Both the position numbers and the translations under genes were made by a program. From Oscillospiraceae bacterium (GTDB taxonomy: Bacteria > Bacillota > Clostridia > Oscillospirales > Ruminococcaceae), in the NCBI GenBank assembly GCA_900752435.1, contig CAADVD010000016.1, positions 1 through 64,000 of the forward strand: DNA of 64,000 nt. Reading direction: 5' to 3'. This document shows positions 8,612-17,032 of this stretch, piece after piece (position 1 is the stretch's first letter; each line of letters opens with the position of its first letter). The notes under the pieces are model-generated. The model saw only the letters and a list, made by a program, of their open reading frames with translations, ran no database searches and had not been told where the DNA came from.

Positions 8612-8648
8612 AGCCGGTGTACACAGCACAACGCTATGCACACCGGCT
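8612..8648. terminator. Hairpin between convergent genes
   Basis: A 9-bp stem AGCCGGTGT/ACACCGGCT with a 19-base loop lies between the convergent PucR and EamA genes. The T tracts are weak, so termination strength is uncertain. Confidence 0.45.
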
Positions 8649-8709
8649 AAACTGTAACCGATAAATAATTATCATCTACTGGTTCCCTGCAAGCATACAC
8701 CATAGACAT

Positions 8710-9603
8710 TTAAGCGCATTTTTCTTCTGGCTCGGTTTTTGCCGCCAATACCAACGCCAGCAGTACCAATACAATTCCGAGTGCATTGCCCCATGACATT
8801 CGCTCTTGAAAGCACAGCACGCCAATGACTGTGGCGGTCACCGGTTCAATGGATGCCAGCACGGACGCTTTTCCTGTCTGCATGCCGGACAGCCCAAACG
8901 TATAGAGAATGTACGGTAAAATCGTCGTCACCAAAGCAAACAGCATGGAAAACAACAGCATGTTCGGTTCGGCCGCATACATCTTCACTATTCCCCGTGA
9001 ATCAGTCAGCAGCAGGCTTCCAATTGCGGACACCAAAAACGTATACGCCGTAATCGTCAGGGAATGGTATCCCCGCATCAGTGCAATCCGTCCAAACACA
9101 CTGTACAGCGCATACCCGACAGCCGAACCCAATCCCAGCAAAATACCAAGCGGCGTAACGGACGCGGTATCCTGCAGTACACCGGTCACCAGTACACACC
9201 CCAATATGGCCAGTACCAAGGAAACGAGCTTCCACTTCGTCAGCTTCTCATGAAACAGCACCGCAGACAACAGCATCACAAAAATCGGCGCTGTATAGAG
9301 CAGTACCGCCGCTACCGACAGCGAGGTCAGCGTAATGGACTTAAAATAACAAAAATTGAAGAACACCACGCTGAAACAACCGGAGGCCAGAAAAATCCAA
9401 CTGTCACGCAACCGGATTTTAAGCAGTTTCCGGTTGTAACAGGCAATCCCAATCCAAAGCGCCAAAACCGCTATGCACGAGCGCAGGGTGACAATCTGCA
9501 TGGAGCTGAGTCCATACCCATCCAACCGCCGCACGAAAATCCCCATACTGCCCCACAGACAGCCTGATGCAATCACGAATACCGGCGCTAATTTTCGATT
9601 CAT
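8710..9603 (-). CDS. EamA/DMT-family transporter
   Basis: A roughly 297-residue integral membrane protein with about ten hydrophobic helices in two similar halves, the fold of drug/metabolite transporters. It opens with MNRKLAPVFVIASGCLWGSM, typical of the family. It is last in the operon after the CodA-like amidohydrolase and may export or import a product or substrate of that pathway. The start at 9603 sits behind GTGGAATGGAAG; the ATG at 9615 is an alternative. Confidence 0.85.
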   Translation of the reverse strand: MNRKLAPVFVIASGCLWGSMGIFVRRLDGYGLSSMQIVTLRSCIAVLALWIGIACYNRKLLKIRLRDSWIFLASGCFSVVFFNFCYFKSITLTSLSVAAVLLYTAPIFVMLLSAVLFHEKLTKWKLVSLVLAILGCVLVTGVLQDTASVTPLGILLGLGSAVGYALYSVFGRIALMRGYHSLTITAYTFLVSAIGSLLLTDSRGIVKMYAAEPNMLLFSMLFALVTTILPYILYTFGLSGMQTGKASVLASIEPVTATVIGVLCFQERMSWGNALGIVLVLLALVLAAKTEPEEKCA

Positions 9604-9649
9604 CTTCCATTCCACTTTCTTTTGTGTTTTACAGCGAAGATTTGATTCG

Positions 9650-10924
9650 CTACATCAGATGATACGCCGGTAAGCAGTTTTTGTCAAATGCTGCCGGTTT
9701 GCGCGCAAACAATACCTTGCCATCGCGGACAGACCGCAGTACACCGACGCGGTTGCGCACCGCTTCGTATTCGTCCTTGGCATCCAGCACGATAAAGTTG
9801 GCCGGATTGCCTTCTTTCAACAGATAACGGTCGCCCAACTGCAAGGTCTTTGCACCGTTGATGGTAATCAGGTCCAGCGCATGTTCGATTTCCTCCGGCA
9901 GCATCAAATGGCACAAATGCAGGCCAAAATCCAATACATACATCAAGTTGCCGTTGCCCAGCGGATACCATGGATCACAGATGGAATCCTGCGCAAAGCA
10001 GACATCCACACCGGCTTCTAACAGTTCTTTTACGCGTGTCAGGCCACGGCGCTTGGGATAAGTGTCGTACCGTCCCTGCAAATGGATGTTCTCCGTCGGA
10101 CAGGAAATGATGTGGATACCGGATGCCTGCAATAGTTTCATCAGCTTGAACGCATACGCGTTGTTGTAGGAACCCATGGCGCAGGTGTGGCTGGCCGTGG
10201 TTTTTTCGCCAATGCCATTCCGGTAGGCTTCCGCCGCCAGCAATTCCAAAAAACGCGATTGCTCATCGTCCGTTTCATCGCAGTGTGCGTCTACCAGTTT
10301 ATCGTACTTGAGCGCCAATTCGATCGCTTTTTTGACGGAGCGTTCGCCCATCTCACGGGTAAACTCAAAATGCGGAATCGCACCCACGACGTCCGCACCC
10401 ATTTTTAGGCCTTCCTCCACCAGCTCTGCGCCGCCTTTGTAGGAATACATACCCTCCTGCGGAAACGCCACAATCTGAATTTCGACCAAGTCGCGCACCT
10501 CTTCGCGCAGTTCCAGCATGGCTTTCAGCGCCGTAAACGAAGCGTCCGTCACGTCGATATGCGTGCGGATGTATTGCGTCCCGCCCAAAATCTGTTCTTT
10601 CAGGCCGGCACGCGCACGCGCTTTGATTTCCTCCGCCGTCAGCGCCGCTTTGGATTTCGACCAGCTTGCAATTCCATCAAACAGCGTACCCGTCGCATTC
10701 TGCTGAAAAGAACGCGCCGTGAACACATAGTCAAGATGGATATGGGGATCGCAATACGGCTCGGACACCAGCCGTCCTTCCAAATCCACCTTTTCAACGC
10801 CCTCGCCCAATTCCATGGGCTCATTCACCGGTGCAATCCGCCGAATCACACCGTCCTTCACCAAAATATTCACCAATCCTGCTTGATTTTTTAGCTTTGC
10901 TTGTTGATAAAGTGTCGCACTCAT
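9650..10924 (-). CDS. codA: Cytosine-deaminase-like amidohydrolase
   Basis: The 424-residue protein aligns over its length with E. coli CodA, with the same residue numbering. Metal and catalytic residues are kept: His61 and His63 (DPHIHLD), His214 and Glu217 (AHCDETDDEQSR), His246 (ASHTCAM) and Asp313. Two active-site neighbours differ: CodA has FGHDD where this protein has FAQDS, so His312 is Gln and Asp314 is Ser. CodA deaminates cytosine (and isoguanine), and CodA relatives include creatinine deaminases. With a creatininase and a dedicated importer nearby, the true substrate may not be cytosine. RBS GGAGCGGTG. Confidence 0.85.
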   Translation of the reverse strand: MSATLYQQAKLKNQAGLVNILVKDGVIRRIAPVNEPMELGEGVEKVDLEGRLVSEPYCDPHIHLDYVFTARSFQQNATGTLFDGIASWSKSKAALTAEEIKARARAGLKEQILGGTQYIRTHIDVTDASFTALKAMLELREEVRDLVEIQIVAFPQEGMYSYKGGAELVEEGLKMGADVVGAIPHFEFTREMGERSVKKAIELALKYDKLVDAHCDETDDEQSRFLELLAAEAYRNGIGEKTTASHTCAMGSYNNAYAFKLMKLLQASGIHIISCPTENIHLQGRYDTYPKRRGLTRVKELLEAGVDVCFAQDSICDPWYPLGNGNLMYVLDFGLHLCHLMLPEEIEHALDLITINGAKTLQLGDRYLLKEGNPANFIVLDAKDEYEAVRNRVGVLRSVRDGKVLFARKPAAFDKNCLPAYHLM

Positions 10925-10974
10925 TTTTCACCGCTCCATTATGCAATCAATTTTTGAGTTTTTCCAAAGAAACA

Positions 10975-11001
10975 GCCGTGTCCGGCGAACCGGCGCACGG
11001 C
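10975..11001 (-). terminator. Hairpin inside the pot-codA operon
   Basis: A GC-rich stem GCCGTG/CACGGC with an inner CCGG/CCGG pair is followed on the minus strand by TGTTTCTTT. It lies between the second permease and the amidohydrolase gene and could act as a partial terminator or an mRNA-stability element. Confidence 0.5.
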
Positions 11002-11013
11002 CATCTGTTGTTG

Positions 11014-11781
11014 TTATTCTTTTTTGTAAACCTTGGCTTCGATGATTTCCTTGATAATGTACATACCCAGCGTCAGGATAATCAGGAAGGTTGCCGCCAC
11101 GGCCAGCGTCGGGTCGATGTTGGTGCGCATGTTTTCCCACATCACCATCGGCAGTGTTTTCGTGTTGGCACCGGACATGAAGATGGTTACCACCACTTCA
11201 TCCAGCGAGGTTACAAAGGCAAATAAAATCGAGGATACCAGCGATGCCCGCACCGTCGGAAGCGTCACCCGAAAGAACGCACCCACTGGCGTGGAACCCA
11301 TGCTCATCGCGGCTAACTCCAGATTTTCATTGACATTTGCCAGACCGGACATCATCGTCACAAATACCATGGGAATAGCCAGCAAAGTATGTGCCAAAAT
11401 CAAACCCGGAATCGTATTGTTGAGTCCCACTTTGGAGAAGGTCGCATACATCGCCACACCGATGATCACCACCGGTACCACCATCGGTGCAATCATCAAG
11501 CCCATGAACAGCGATTTGCCGCGAAATTCCAGCTTGTTGACCGCCACTGCACCCAAGGTTCCAATCACGGTTGCCAATATCGCCGCCGCAATCGCAATGC
11601 CTAAGCTTCGCTCCAAGCCGACGATCCACTCGCTGTTGGAGAAAAACTTATCAAACCACTTTGTCGAAAATTCCTCAACCGGAAATTTGAAGTAGTTGAG
11701 CGAAGTAAACGCCTGCGGAACGATAATCAAAGCAGGCAGAATGATGATGACAAGCAGAATGAAAACCAGTACATACAGCAT
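11014..11781 (-). CDS. ABC transporter permease, PotC type
   Basis: A 255-residue permease with about six membrane helices and the EAA-type loop (AAMSMGSTPVGAFFRVTLP), placing it in the spermidine/putrescine/iron permease family. It forms the membrane pore with the PotB-type partner encoded 8 bases upstream. The substrate is set by the binding protein of the same operon. RBS-like GGTAGGTGG. Confidence 0.92.
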   Translation of the reverse strand: MLYVLVFILLVIIILPALIIVPQAFTSLNYFKFPVEEFSTKWFDKFFSNSEWIVGLERSLGIAIAAAILATVIGTLGAVAVNKLEFRGKSLFMGLMIAPMVVPVVIIGVAMYATFSKVGLNNTIPGLILAHTLLAIPMVFVTMMSGLANVNENLELAAMSMGSTPVGAFFRVTLPTVRASLVSSILFAFVTSLDEVVVTIFMSGANTKTLPMVMWENMRTNIDPTLAVAATFLIILTLGMYIIKEIIEAKVYKKE

Positions 11782-11789
11782 ACAACCAC

Positions 11790-12692
11790 CTACCCTCTCT
11801 TCTGAATAAAGATGTTGCCAACCAGCTTAAAGGCAATGGCAATCAAGATGAACACAATCACCAACAGCTCCACGGACAGCGCCGCCGCCAAATTCCAGTT
11901 GAAGTTGTTCATGTTGGTTTCAATCAAGTTGGACATCATCATGTTGTCCGGTCCGCCCAACAGCGCCGGTGCGATGTAGAAGCCCAAGGCCAGCACAAAG
12001 ACCATAAGACAGCCGGAGAAAATACCCGGTACGGACAACGGCAGAAAAATATTAAAGAAGCTTCGTGCCGGTCTTGCGCCCATGCCCTCGGCGGCACGGG
12101 ACAAGTTTTCATCAATGCCTTCCATGTTCGACTGCAAGCTCATAAACATGTAAGGCAGCAAAATGTGCGTTAAGCTGATGACCACTGCGGTGGTGGTGTA
12201 CAAAATTTTGACCGGCTCATCCACAATGCCCAGATTCAGCAAAATCTGATTGACCACGCCGTTGGTCTGCAGCAGCACCTGCCATGCAAAGATACGAACC
12301 AGCATACTGATCCAATAGGGAATCAGCACACCGCCGCTGATGAGACGCCGTACCCATTTGCTCTTTGCGCGTACCGACAAATACGCCATTGGATACGCCA
12401 GTACCAGCGACACCAGCGTCACAATGATACCGGTTTTCAGCGTACTCCACAGCACTTTTAAGTAAAGCGGTTCGGTTAAAATTTTGATGTAGTAGCTCAG
12501 CGTAAAGCCGTTTTCATCAACAAAGCTTCGCTGGAAAATGCTCACCATGGAGATCACCATGGTCAATGTGATGTACAAAAATGGAATCAGTACAATGATC
12601 CATTTCAATTTATCGTGCCGCACAATGCGGTGAGAAAGCGGCGCTTTCCCGTTTACACAGATATCGCCGGAAACCGGCCGTTGTTCCGCCAT
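11790..12692 (-). CDS. ABC transporter permease, PotB type
   Basis: A 300-residue permease with six predicted helices and the EAA loop (RAAEGMGARPARSFFNIFLP). It pairs with the PotC-type protein. The start at 12692 is supported by AGGGAGGA 7 bases upstream; the frame extends to 12725 without such a site. Confidence 0.92.
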   Translation of the reverse strand: MAEQRPVSGDICVNGKAPLSHRIVRHDKLKWIIVLIPFLYITLTMVISMVSIFQRSFVDENGFTLSYYIKILTEPLYLKVLWSTLKTGIIVTLVSLVLAYPMAYLSVRAKSKWVRRLISGGVLIPYWISMLVRIFAWQVLLQTNGVVNQILLNLGIVDEPVKILYTTTAVVISLTHILLPYMFMSLQSNMEGIDENLSRAAEGMGARPARSFFNIFLPLSVPGIFSGCLMVFVLALGFYIAPALLGGPDNMMMSNLIETNMNNFNWNLAAALSVELLVIVFILIAIAFKLVGNIFIQKRG

Positions 12693-12766
12693 AGCCGAAT
12701 CCTCCCTTTCACAGGGAAGCGGCACCGCGCCGCTCCCTCGATTCTTATTCCGTCAGAAGTATCTTT

Positions 12767-13831
12767 TTAAGACAACAGCCACTCATTAAACCGTTCTTCT
12801 ACTTCGGTTAAGTGTTCCGCCCAGTATTCGTTGTTCAGATAGGTTTCATTGGCAAGCTGTTCGTCTGTCTGACCCAGCGATTCTTTCAGTTCATCATCCA
12901 TCAGGGCAACGGCGTCCGGATTGGTCGAACCGTAGGGAATGCGTTCAGAGAAAGCAAGCTGCTGTTCCGCACCGCTGATGTATTCGATGAATTTCATGGC
13001 ATTTTCTTTGTTCGGCGCATTTTTCGGTACAACCCAGCCGGCCGCAATCTGGATACCGCCGTTGTAGGTCATCGCAACCGGAGAACCTTCATCCGCGGCG
13101 GTTGCAATACGCCCACTCCACGCCAAGGCGATGTCCGCTTCGCCGTTGGAGAGCATTTGTGCCGGTTCTGCGCCTTTGCTCCACCAAACGATGTTGTCCT
13201 TGATGGTGTCGAGTTTGGCAAACGCACGATCCAAATCCAGCGGATACAATTCCTCCATCGGTACACCGTCCGCCAACAGCGCCGCTTCCAATACGGTCAC
13301 CGGATATTTCCAAACGGCACGCTGTCCCGGGAATTTCTTGACGTCGAAGAAGTCGGCCCATGACTGCGGTGCAGTGCTGTCGTCGTACTTATCGGTATTC
13401 CATGCGATAACCGAGGTATACACTTCCGCGCCCATGACGTATTCCAACTGCACTTCCGGATCAATCTTTGTGGTAACTACATCGTAGTCAATCGGTTCGA
13501 GATATCCCTCTTCACCGGCGTAAGCGCCCCAGTAGGCATCGCAGTTCATAACGTCCCATTCGGTGGTATTGTTTTCGACCATGGAAATCAGCTTGGCATA
13601 ATCGGACGGTGTGACTACCGTTACTTTAATGCCGGTTTCCTCTTCAAATGGTTCAACGTTCGCTTCAATACGCGCATCGGTGTTCGTGCCGCCCCAGTCT
13701 ACAAACACCAATTCGCCATTGGCACCGCTTTTGCTGTCGTCTCCGCCACAGCTTGTAACCGTCAAACAGGCAATTGCCATGCAAGCCGCCATCATGAATG
13801 CTTTTGCTCTTCTTCTCATTGTTTTTTTCAT
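12767..13831 (-). CDS. Extracellular substrate-binding lipoprotein, PotD/PotF type
   Basis: A 354-residue precursor with a signal peptide ending in the lipobox VTSC (Cys28), so it is anchored outside the membrane. The mature part reads as a family 1/8 binding protein of polyamine-type importers (ELVFVDWGGT, EWDVMNCDAYWG, WKYPVTVLEAAL). Polyamines are the usual ligands, but the neighbouring deaminase and creatininase make a small cyclic amine or nucleobase equally plausible. RBS GGAACGGGG. Confidence 0.88.
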   Translation of the reverse strand: MKKTMRRRAKAFMMAACMAIACLTVTSCGGDDSKSGANGELVFVDWGGTNTDARIEANVEPFEEETGIKVTVVTPSDYAKLISMVENNTTEWDVMNCDAYWGAYAGEEGYLEPIDYDVVTTKIDPEVQLEYVMGAEVYTSVIAWNTDKYDDSTAPQSWADFFDVKKFPGQRAVWKYPVTVLEAALLADGVPMEELYPLDLDRAFAKLDTIKDNIVWWSKGAEPAQMLSNGEADIALAWSGRIATAADEGSPVAMTYNGGIQIAAGWVVPKNAPNKENAMKFIEYISGAEQQLAFSERIPYGSTNPDAVALMDDELKESLGQTDEQLANETYLNNEYWAEHLTEVEERFNEWLLS

Positions 13832-13888
13832 TGTTACCCCGTTCCTTTCTCAAATAACCCTCAATTGTTCTCAACCGATTGTGTTGTA

Positions 13889-15040
13889 TTATTTTTGAGC
13901 CGCCGGTACCTCGACCGTATTCAGCATTACGCCGCGCTCTTTTTCATAAATGGTCGTTACGCAATCCGGATTGAAGAAAAATTCCAATTCGGACTCCCCA
14001 GCGTAACGGCGGAACGCTTCCACAGAAAGCTTTACATCAATCTGTTGCCCATTGCGCAATTCGATTTTCAATTTTACGGAATCTCCCAGATACACACTGT
14101 CCAACAGCTTTGCTGTAAAGGAATTGACGTGCTCCGGACGTTCCTTCATCAAGTGGATCATTTCCGGACGGATGGCCAACAGCACATCCTTCATCTTATA
14201 TTGACGTACGGACAAATCCTCTTCAATGGTAAACGGTTCGTCGGACAAACCGGTTTTGACCGTTGTTTTCAAACAGCTTCCCGTGCGTTCCTGACGAAGC
14301 ACCTCGCCTGGAATCAGGTTGGTGCTGCCCATGAATTCAGCCACAAATTGATTTTTCGGCTTGCTGTAAATTTCCTCCGGACTGGAGCACTGCTGAATCA
14401 CACCGTGGTTCATGATGCAGATTTTATCCGACATCGTGAGCGCTTCCTCCTGGTCATGTGTAACGCTGATGGTTGTGATGCCCAGTTCCTTTTGAATGCG
14501 CTTGATTTCAAACTGCATTTCATGGCGCAGGTTTTTGTCCAGCGCGCCCAGCGGTTCATCCAATAACAGCAATGGCGGATTGTAGACCAATGCTCTTGCC
14601 AGCGCTACACGCTGCTGCTGTCCGCCGCTGAGCTGTTTCGGACGGCGATCCGCCAAGCCCTGCAATTTGATAAGGCCAATCATTTTATTGACCAGCTCTT
14701 TTTGTTCCGCCTTGGACTTCTTGCGCAGTTTCAGCGGATAAGCAATGTTCTCCGCCACGGTCATATGCGGAAACAAGGCGTAATTCTGAAACAGCATTCC
14801 AATGTTCCGCTCGTATGATTTCTTCTCCGCTACATCCGCACCGTTGATGAGAATTTCGCCGCGATCCGCTTTCAGAAATCCGGCAATGATTTTCAACAGC
14901 GTTGTCTTTCCGCATCCGCTGGATCCAAGAATGGTTAAAAACTCTCCGGCTTCCGCCTGCAAGCACACATCATCGAGCGCTTGAAAGCTTCCAAAAAACT
15001 TGCACACGTTGTCAATTTTGATGCTCTGTCCAATTGGCAT
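13889..15040 (-). CDS. ABC transporter ATP-binding protein, PotA type
   Basis: A 383-residue ATPase with Walker A GSSGCGKTT (39-47), signature LSGGQQQR, Walker B LLLDEPLGALD, the H-loop SVTHDQEEA, and a C-terminal TOBE-like domain typical of PotA/MalK/CysA-type importers. It is first in the operon potA-potD-potB-potC-codA-eamA. Its promoter is followed at once by a terminator-like hairpin. RBS GGGGAGGG. Confidence 0.93.
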   Translation of the reverse strand: MPIGQSIKIDNVCKFFGSFQALDDVCLQAEAGEFLTILGSSGCGKTTLLKIIAGFLKADRGEILINGADVAEKKSYERNIGMLFQNYALFPHMTVAENIAYPLKLRKKSKAEQKELVNKMIGLIKLQGLADRRPKQLSGGQQQRVALARALVYNPPLLLLDEPLGALDKNLRHEMQFEIKRIQKELGITTISVTHDQEEALTMSDKICIMNHGVIQQCSSPEEIYSKPKNQFVAEFMGSTNLIPGEVLRQERTGSCLKTTVKTGLSDEPFTIEEDLSVRQYKMKDVLLAIRPEMIHLMKERPEHVNSFTAKLLDSVYLGDSVKLKIELRNGQQIDVKLSVEAFRRYAGESELEFFFNPDCVTTIYEKERGVMLNTVEVPAAQK

Positions 15041-15079
15041 AGCCGCCCTCCCCTTTCATAAATGAATCAACAAAATTAA

Positions 15080-15114
15080 AAGGCGTCATGCAGCATTCAA
15101 CTGCATGACGCCTT
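15080..15114 (-). terminator. Promoter-proximal attenuator of the pot operon
   Basis: A perfect 14-bp stem AAGGCGTCATGCAG/CTGCATGACGCCTT with a 7-base loop is followed on the minus strand by TTTTAATTTTG. It begins about 23 bases after the predicted start of transcription and 40 bases before potA. Confidence 0.75.
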
Positions 15115-15143
15115 CGTCATTCGGTTTTTCATTTGATGCTCTT

Positions 15144-15172
15144 AGTATATCATGTCGAAAAGCGTTTGTCAT
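15144..15172 (-). promoter_or_regulatory. Promoter of the pot-codA operon
   Basis: Minus strand: -35 box ATGACA (15167-15172), 17-base spacer, -10 box TATACT (15144-15149). Confidence 0.65.
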
Positions 15173-15219
15173 TGTATTTTAAATATAATATTTATTGTAA
15201 TTATTGTATTTTAAATACA
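15171..15219. promoter_or_regulatory. Paired operator-like repeats between divergent promoters
   Basis: The 15-base word ATTGTATTTTAAATA occurs at 15171-15185 and again at 15203-15217, start to start 32 bp, about three helical turns. The second copy lies in a perfect palindrome TGTATTTTAAATACA (15205-15219). One copy abuts the -35 box of the pot promoter and the other the -35 box of the creatininase promoter, a position used by activators. Confidence 0.65.
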
Positions 15220-15248
15220 TTGACAGAATGAAATTTCTTGATTATTCT
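15220..15248 (+). promoter_or_regulatory. Promoter of the creatininase gene
   Basis: -35 box TTGACA (15220-15225), 17-base spacer, -10 box TATTCT (15243-15248). The leader to the start codon is about 95 bases. Confidence 0.65.
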
Positions 15249-15349
15249 TAAATTTTATAAGGAAGCAATTGCAGTTCATTTTATTTTATCAGTCTTCTTT
15301 ATGAATTATTTTGTTTTTAAACTTTCATTTTATGAGGAGAGGGAATTGT

Positions 15350-16105
15350 ATGGACACTCAAGTATGTATGGAAACTATGACATGGAGAGAATTTCAAAGC
15401 AAAAAGGATCGCATCGTCATTCTCCCCGTTGGCTCAACCGAACAGCACGGCCCACATTTGCCCCTGTCTACGGACAGCGTCATCGCCCGTGAAATCGCCA
15501 TTCAATTTGCAAAACGCGTAGACGGCGTGGTCGCTCCCACTCTGTGCTATGGCTATAAATCCAAACCACTCAGCGGCGGCGGTCCGCTTTTTCCCGGCAC
15601 CATTGACCTCAACGGCAAAACGCTCATCGATTTGAGCTACGATGTGCTGGAAGAGCTGGTTCGGGATGGTGTTCGCCGCATCTTTATCATGAACGCCCAC
15701 TTTGAAAATGAAGCGTTTTTATTGGAAGCGGTGGACTTGATTTCACGCAAATACCCCGATGTGACCATTTTGGAAAGCAACTGGTGGGATGTATTGGATG
15801 ACGCCATCGTGGATCAACTGTTTGACGAAATCCCCTTCCCCGGCTGGGCGCTCGAACATGCTGCCGTCACCGAAACCTCGCTGATGCTATATCTAGCACC
15901 GCAGTTGGTGCATCTCGACCGTATGCTGGATGAGCAAGGTGCTACGCCGCTCCCGTACTGCAAATACCCCATTGTATCCGGCATGGTGCCTGACAGCGGA
16001 GTCTTGGCCAGCGCAAAGGGTTCTACGGCAGAAAAAGGAAAACTGATTACCGATACGGCGATTCAGGCTTTTATCGAAATGTCGAAAAAGGAATTCGGGA
16101 TTTAA
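15350..16105 (+). CDS. crnA: Creatininase (creatinine amidohydrolase)
   Basis: The 251-residue protein follows Pseudomonas creatininase closely. Metal ligands are seen in STEQHG (Glu31, His33), Asp42, and NAHFEN (His117, Glu119). The diagnostic stretches GYKSKPLSGGGPLFPGT, WWDV (Trp145/146) and GWALEHAAVTETS (Trp166, Glu169, His170) are also present, as is LASAKGSTAEKGKL near the end. Other creatininase-fold families such as MftE or FAPy deformylase usually lack this set. The enzyme interconverts creatinine and creatine in the cytoplasm. It is divergent from the pot-codA operon. The start is chosen for AGGAGAGGG. Confidence 0.85.
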   Translation: MDTQVCMETMTWREFQSKKDRIVILPVGSTEQHGPHLPLSTDSVIAREIAIQFAKRVDGVVAPTLCYGYKSKPLSGGGPLFPGTIDLNGKTLIDLSYDVLEELVRDGVRRIFIMNAHFENEAFLLEAVDLISRKYPDVTILESNWWDVLDDAIVDQLFDEIPFPGWALEHAAVTETSLMLYLAPQLVHLDRMLDEQGATPLPYCKYPIVSGMVPDSGVLASAKGSTAEKGKLITDTAIQAFIEMSKKEFGI

Positions 16106-16144
16106 CTGTATTTATTGTTTGAACTTCTCAGTTTATGTTGTTGG

Positions 16145-16182
16145 AGTGTGCCGCAAATTTTTCTTTGGCGGCACACTTTTTT
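16145..16182 (+). terminator. Terminator of the creatininase gene
   Basis: Stem AGTGTGCCGC/GCGGCACACT followed by TTTTTT. Confidence 0.85.
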
Positions 16183-16196
16183 ACTGCTTTTCTAAT

Positions 16197-16251
16197 ACAA
16201 TACCGCACAAAGAATGTACGCAATCTACTTGCGACCTTTGTGCGGTATTGT
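16197..16251 (-). terminator. Terminator of the first NitT/TauT ABC operon
   Basis: A perfect 16-bp inverted repeat ACAATACCGCACAAAG with a 23-base loop overlaps the end of the ATPase gene region. The T tract on the minus strand is weak. Confidence 0.6.
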
Positions 16252-16252
16252 T

Positions 16253-17020
16253 CTAAATATTATATGTAAATGGCGGCTCTGCTTCTTTAAAGAATTCTTT
16301 ATAAATTTCATCTCTTGCAGCGGTGAAAAGCCCACCTGTTCGTACCCTGAGAGTACCTAAGTCAACGCGGTGTATGTTTTTTATTCTTCCGGGGCGCGGT
16401 GTCATTACAACGACCTTTTGGCCGAGATAAACAGCCTCATCAATGTCATGAGTGACTATAATCATTGTTATATTTTCTTTTTGCCATATTTTCAAAAGTT
16501 CTTCCTGAAGATTTAGTCTTGTTATGGCATCAAGAGCACCGAAGGGTTCGTCAAGCAAAAGTATTTTAGGCTTGTTTGCGAGCGCCCTGGCTATTGCGAC
16601 ACGCTGTGCCATACCTCCCGAAAGCTGTTTCGGATATGCATTTTCAAAATCAGAAAGGCCGACGAGTGAAAGGTATTCGTGAATAAGTTCATCGTTTTTC
16701 TTTTGATTGCCAGGCAGACTGAAACGAATATTCTCTTTCACCGTAAGCCAAGGGAGAAGTCTGTGATCCTGAAAAATAAAGCCTTTATCTCTGGAAGGGG
16801 CCGTTACTTTTATTCCGTCAACAAGTACCTCACCGTCGTATTCTGTGTCGAGTCCTCCGATGATTCTGAGCATGGTACTCTTTCCACAACCGCTTCCGCC
16901 TATTATGGAAACAAAGCTGCCTTCTCCAATTTCAAGATTAATATTATCAAGAGCTTTTACGGTGTTTTCTTTATCCGAAAAGGTTTTTGTAAGCTGTTTG
17001 ATTTCAACGATATTTCCCAT
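16253..17020 (-). CDS. NitT/TauT-type ABC transporter ATPase (system 1)
   Basis: A 255-residue SsuB/TauB-like ATPase with Walker A GGSGCGKST, signature LSGGMAQR, Walker B LLLDEPFGALD and the switch VTHDIDEA. It energises import through the permease encoded 12 bases upstream. The gene and its two partners use more A/T-ending codons than the pot operon, hinting at separate ancestry. Confidence 0.92.
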   Translation of the reverse strand: MGNIVEIKQLTKTFSDKENTVKALDNINLEIGEGSFVSIIGGSGCGKSTMLRIIGGLDTEYDGEVLVDGIKVTAPSRDKGFIFQDHRLLPWLTVKENIRFSLPGNQKKNDELIHEYLSLVGLSDFENAYPKQLSGGMAQRVAIARALANKPKILLLDEPFGALDAITRLNLQEELLKIWQKENITMIIVTHDIDEAVYLGQKVVVMTPRPGRIKNIHRVDLGTLRVRTGGLFTAARDEIYKEFFKEAEPPFTYNI

Positions 17021-17032
17021 TATGAACCACCC

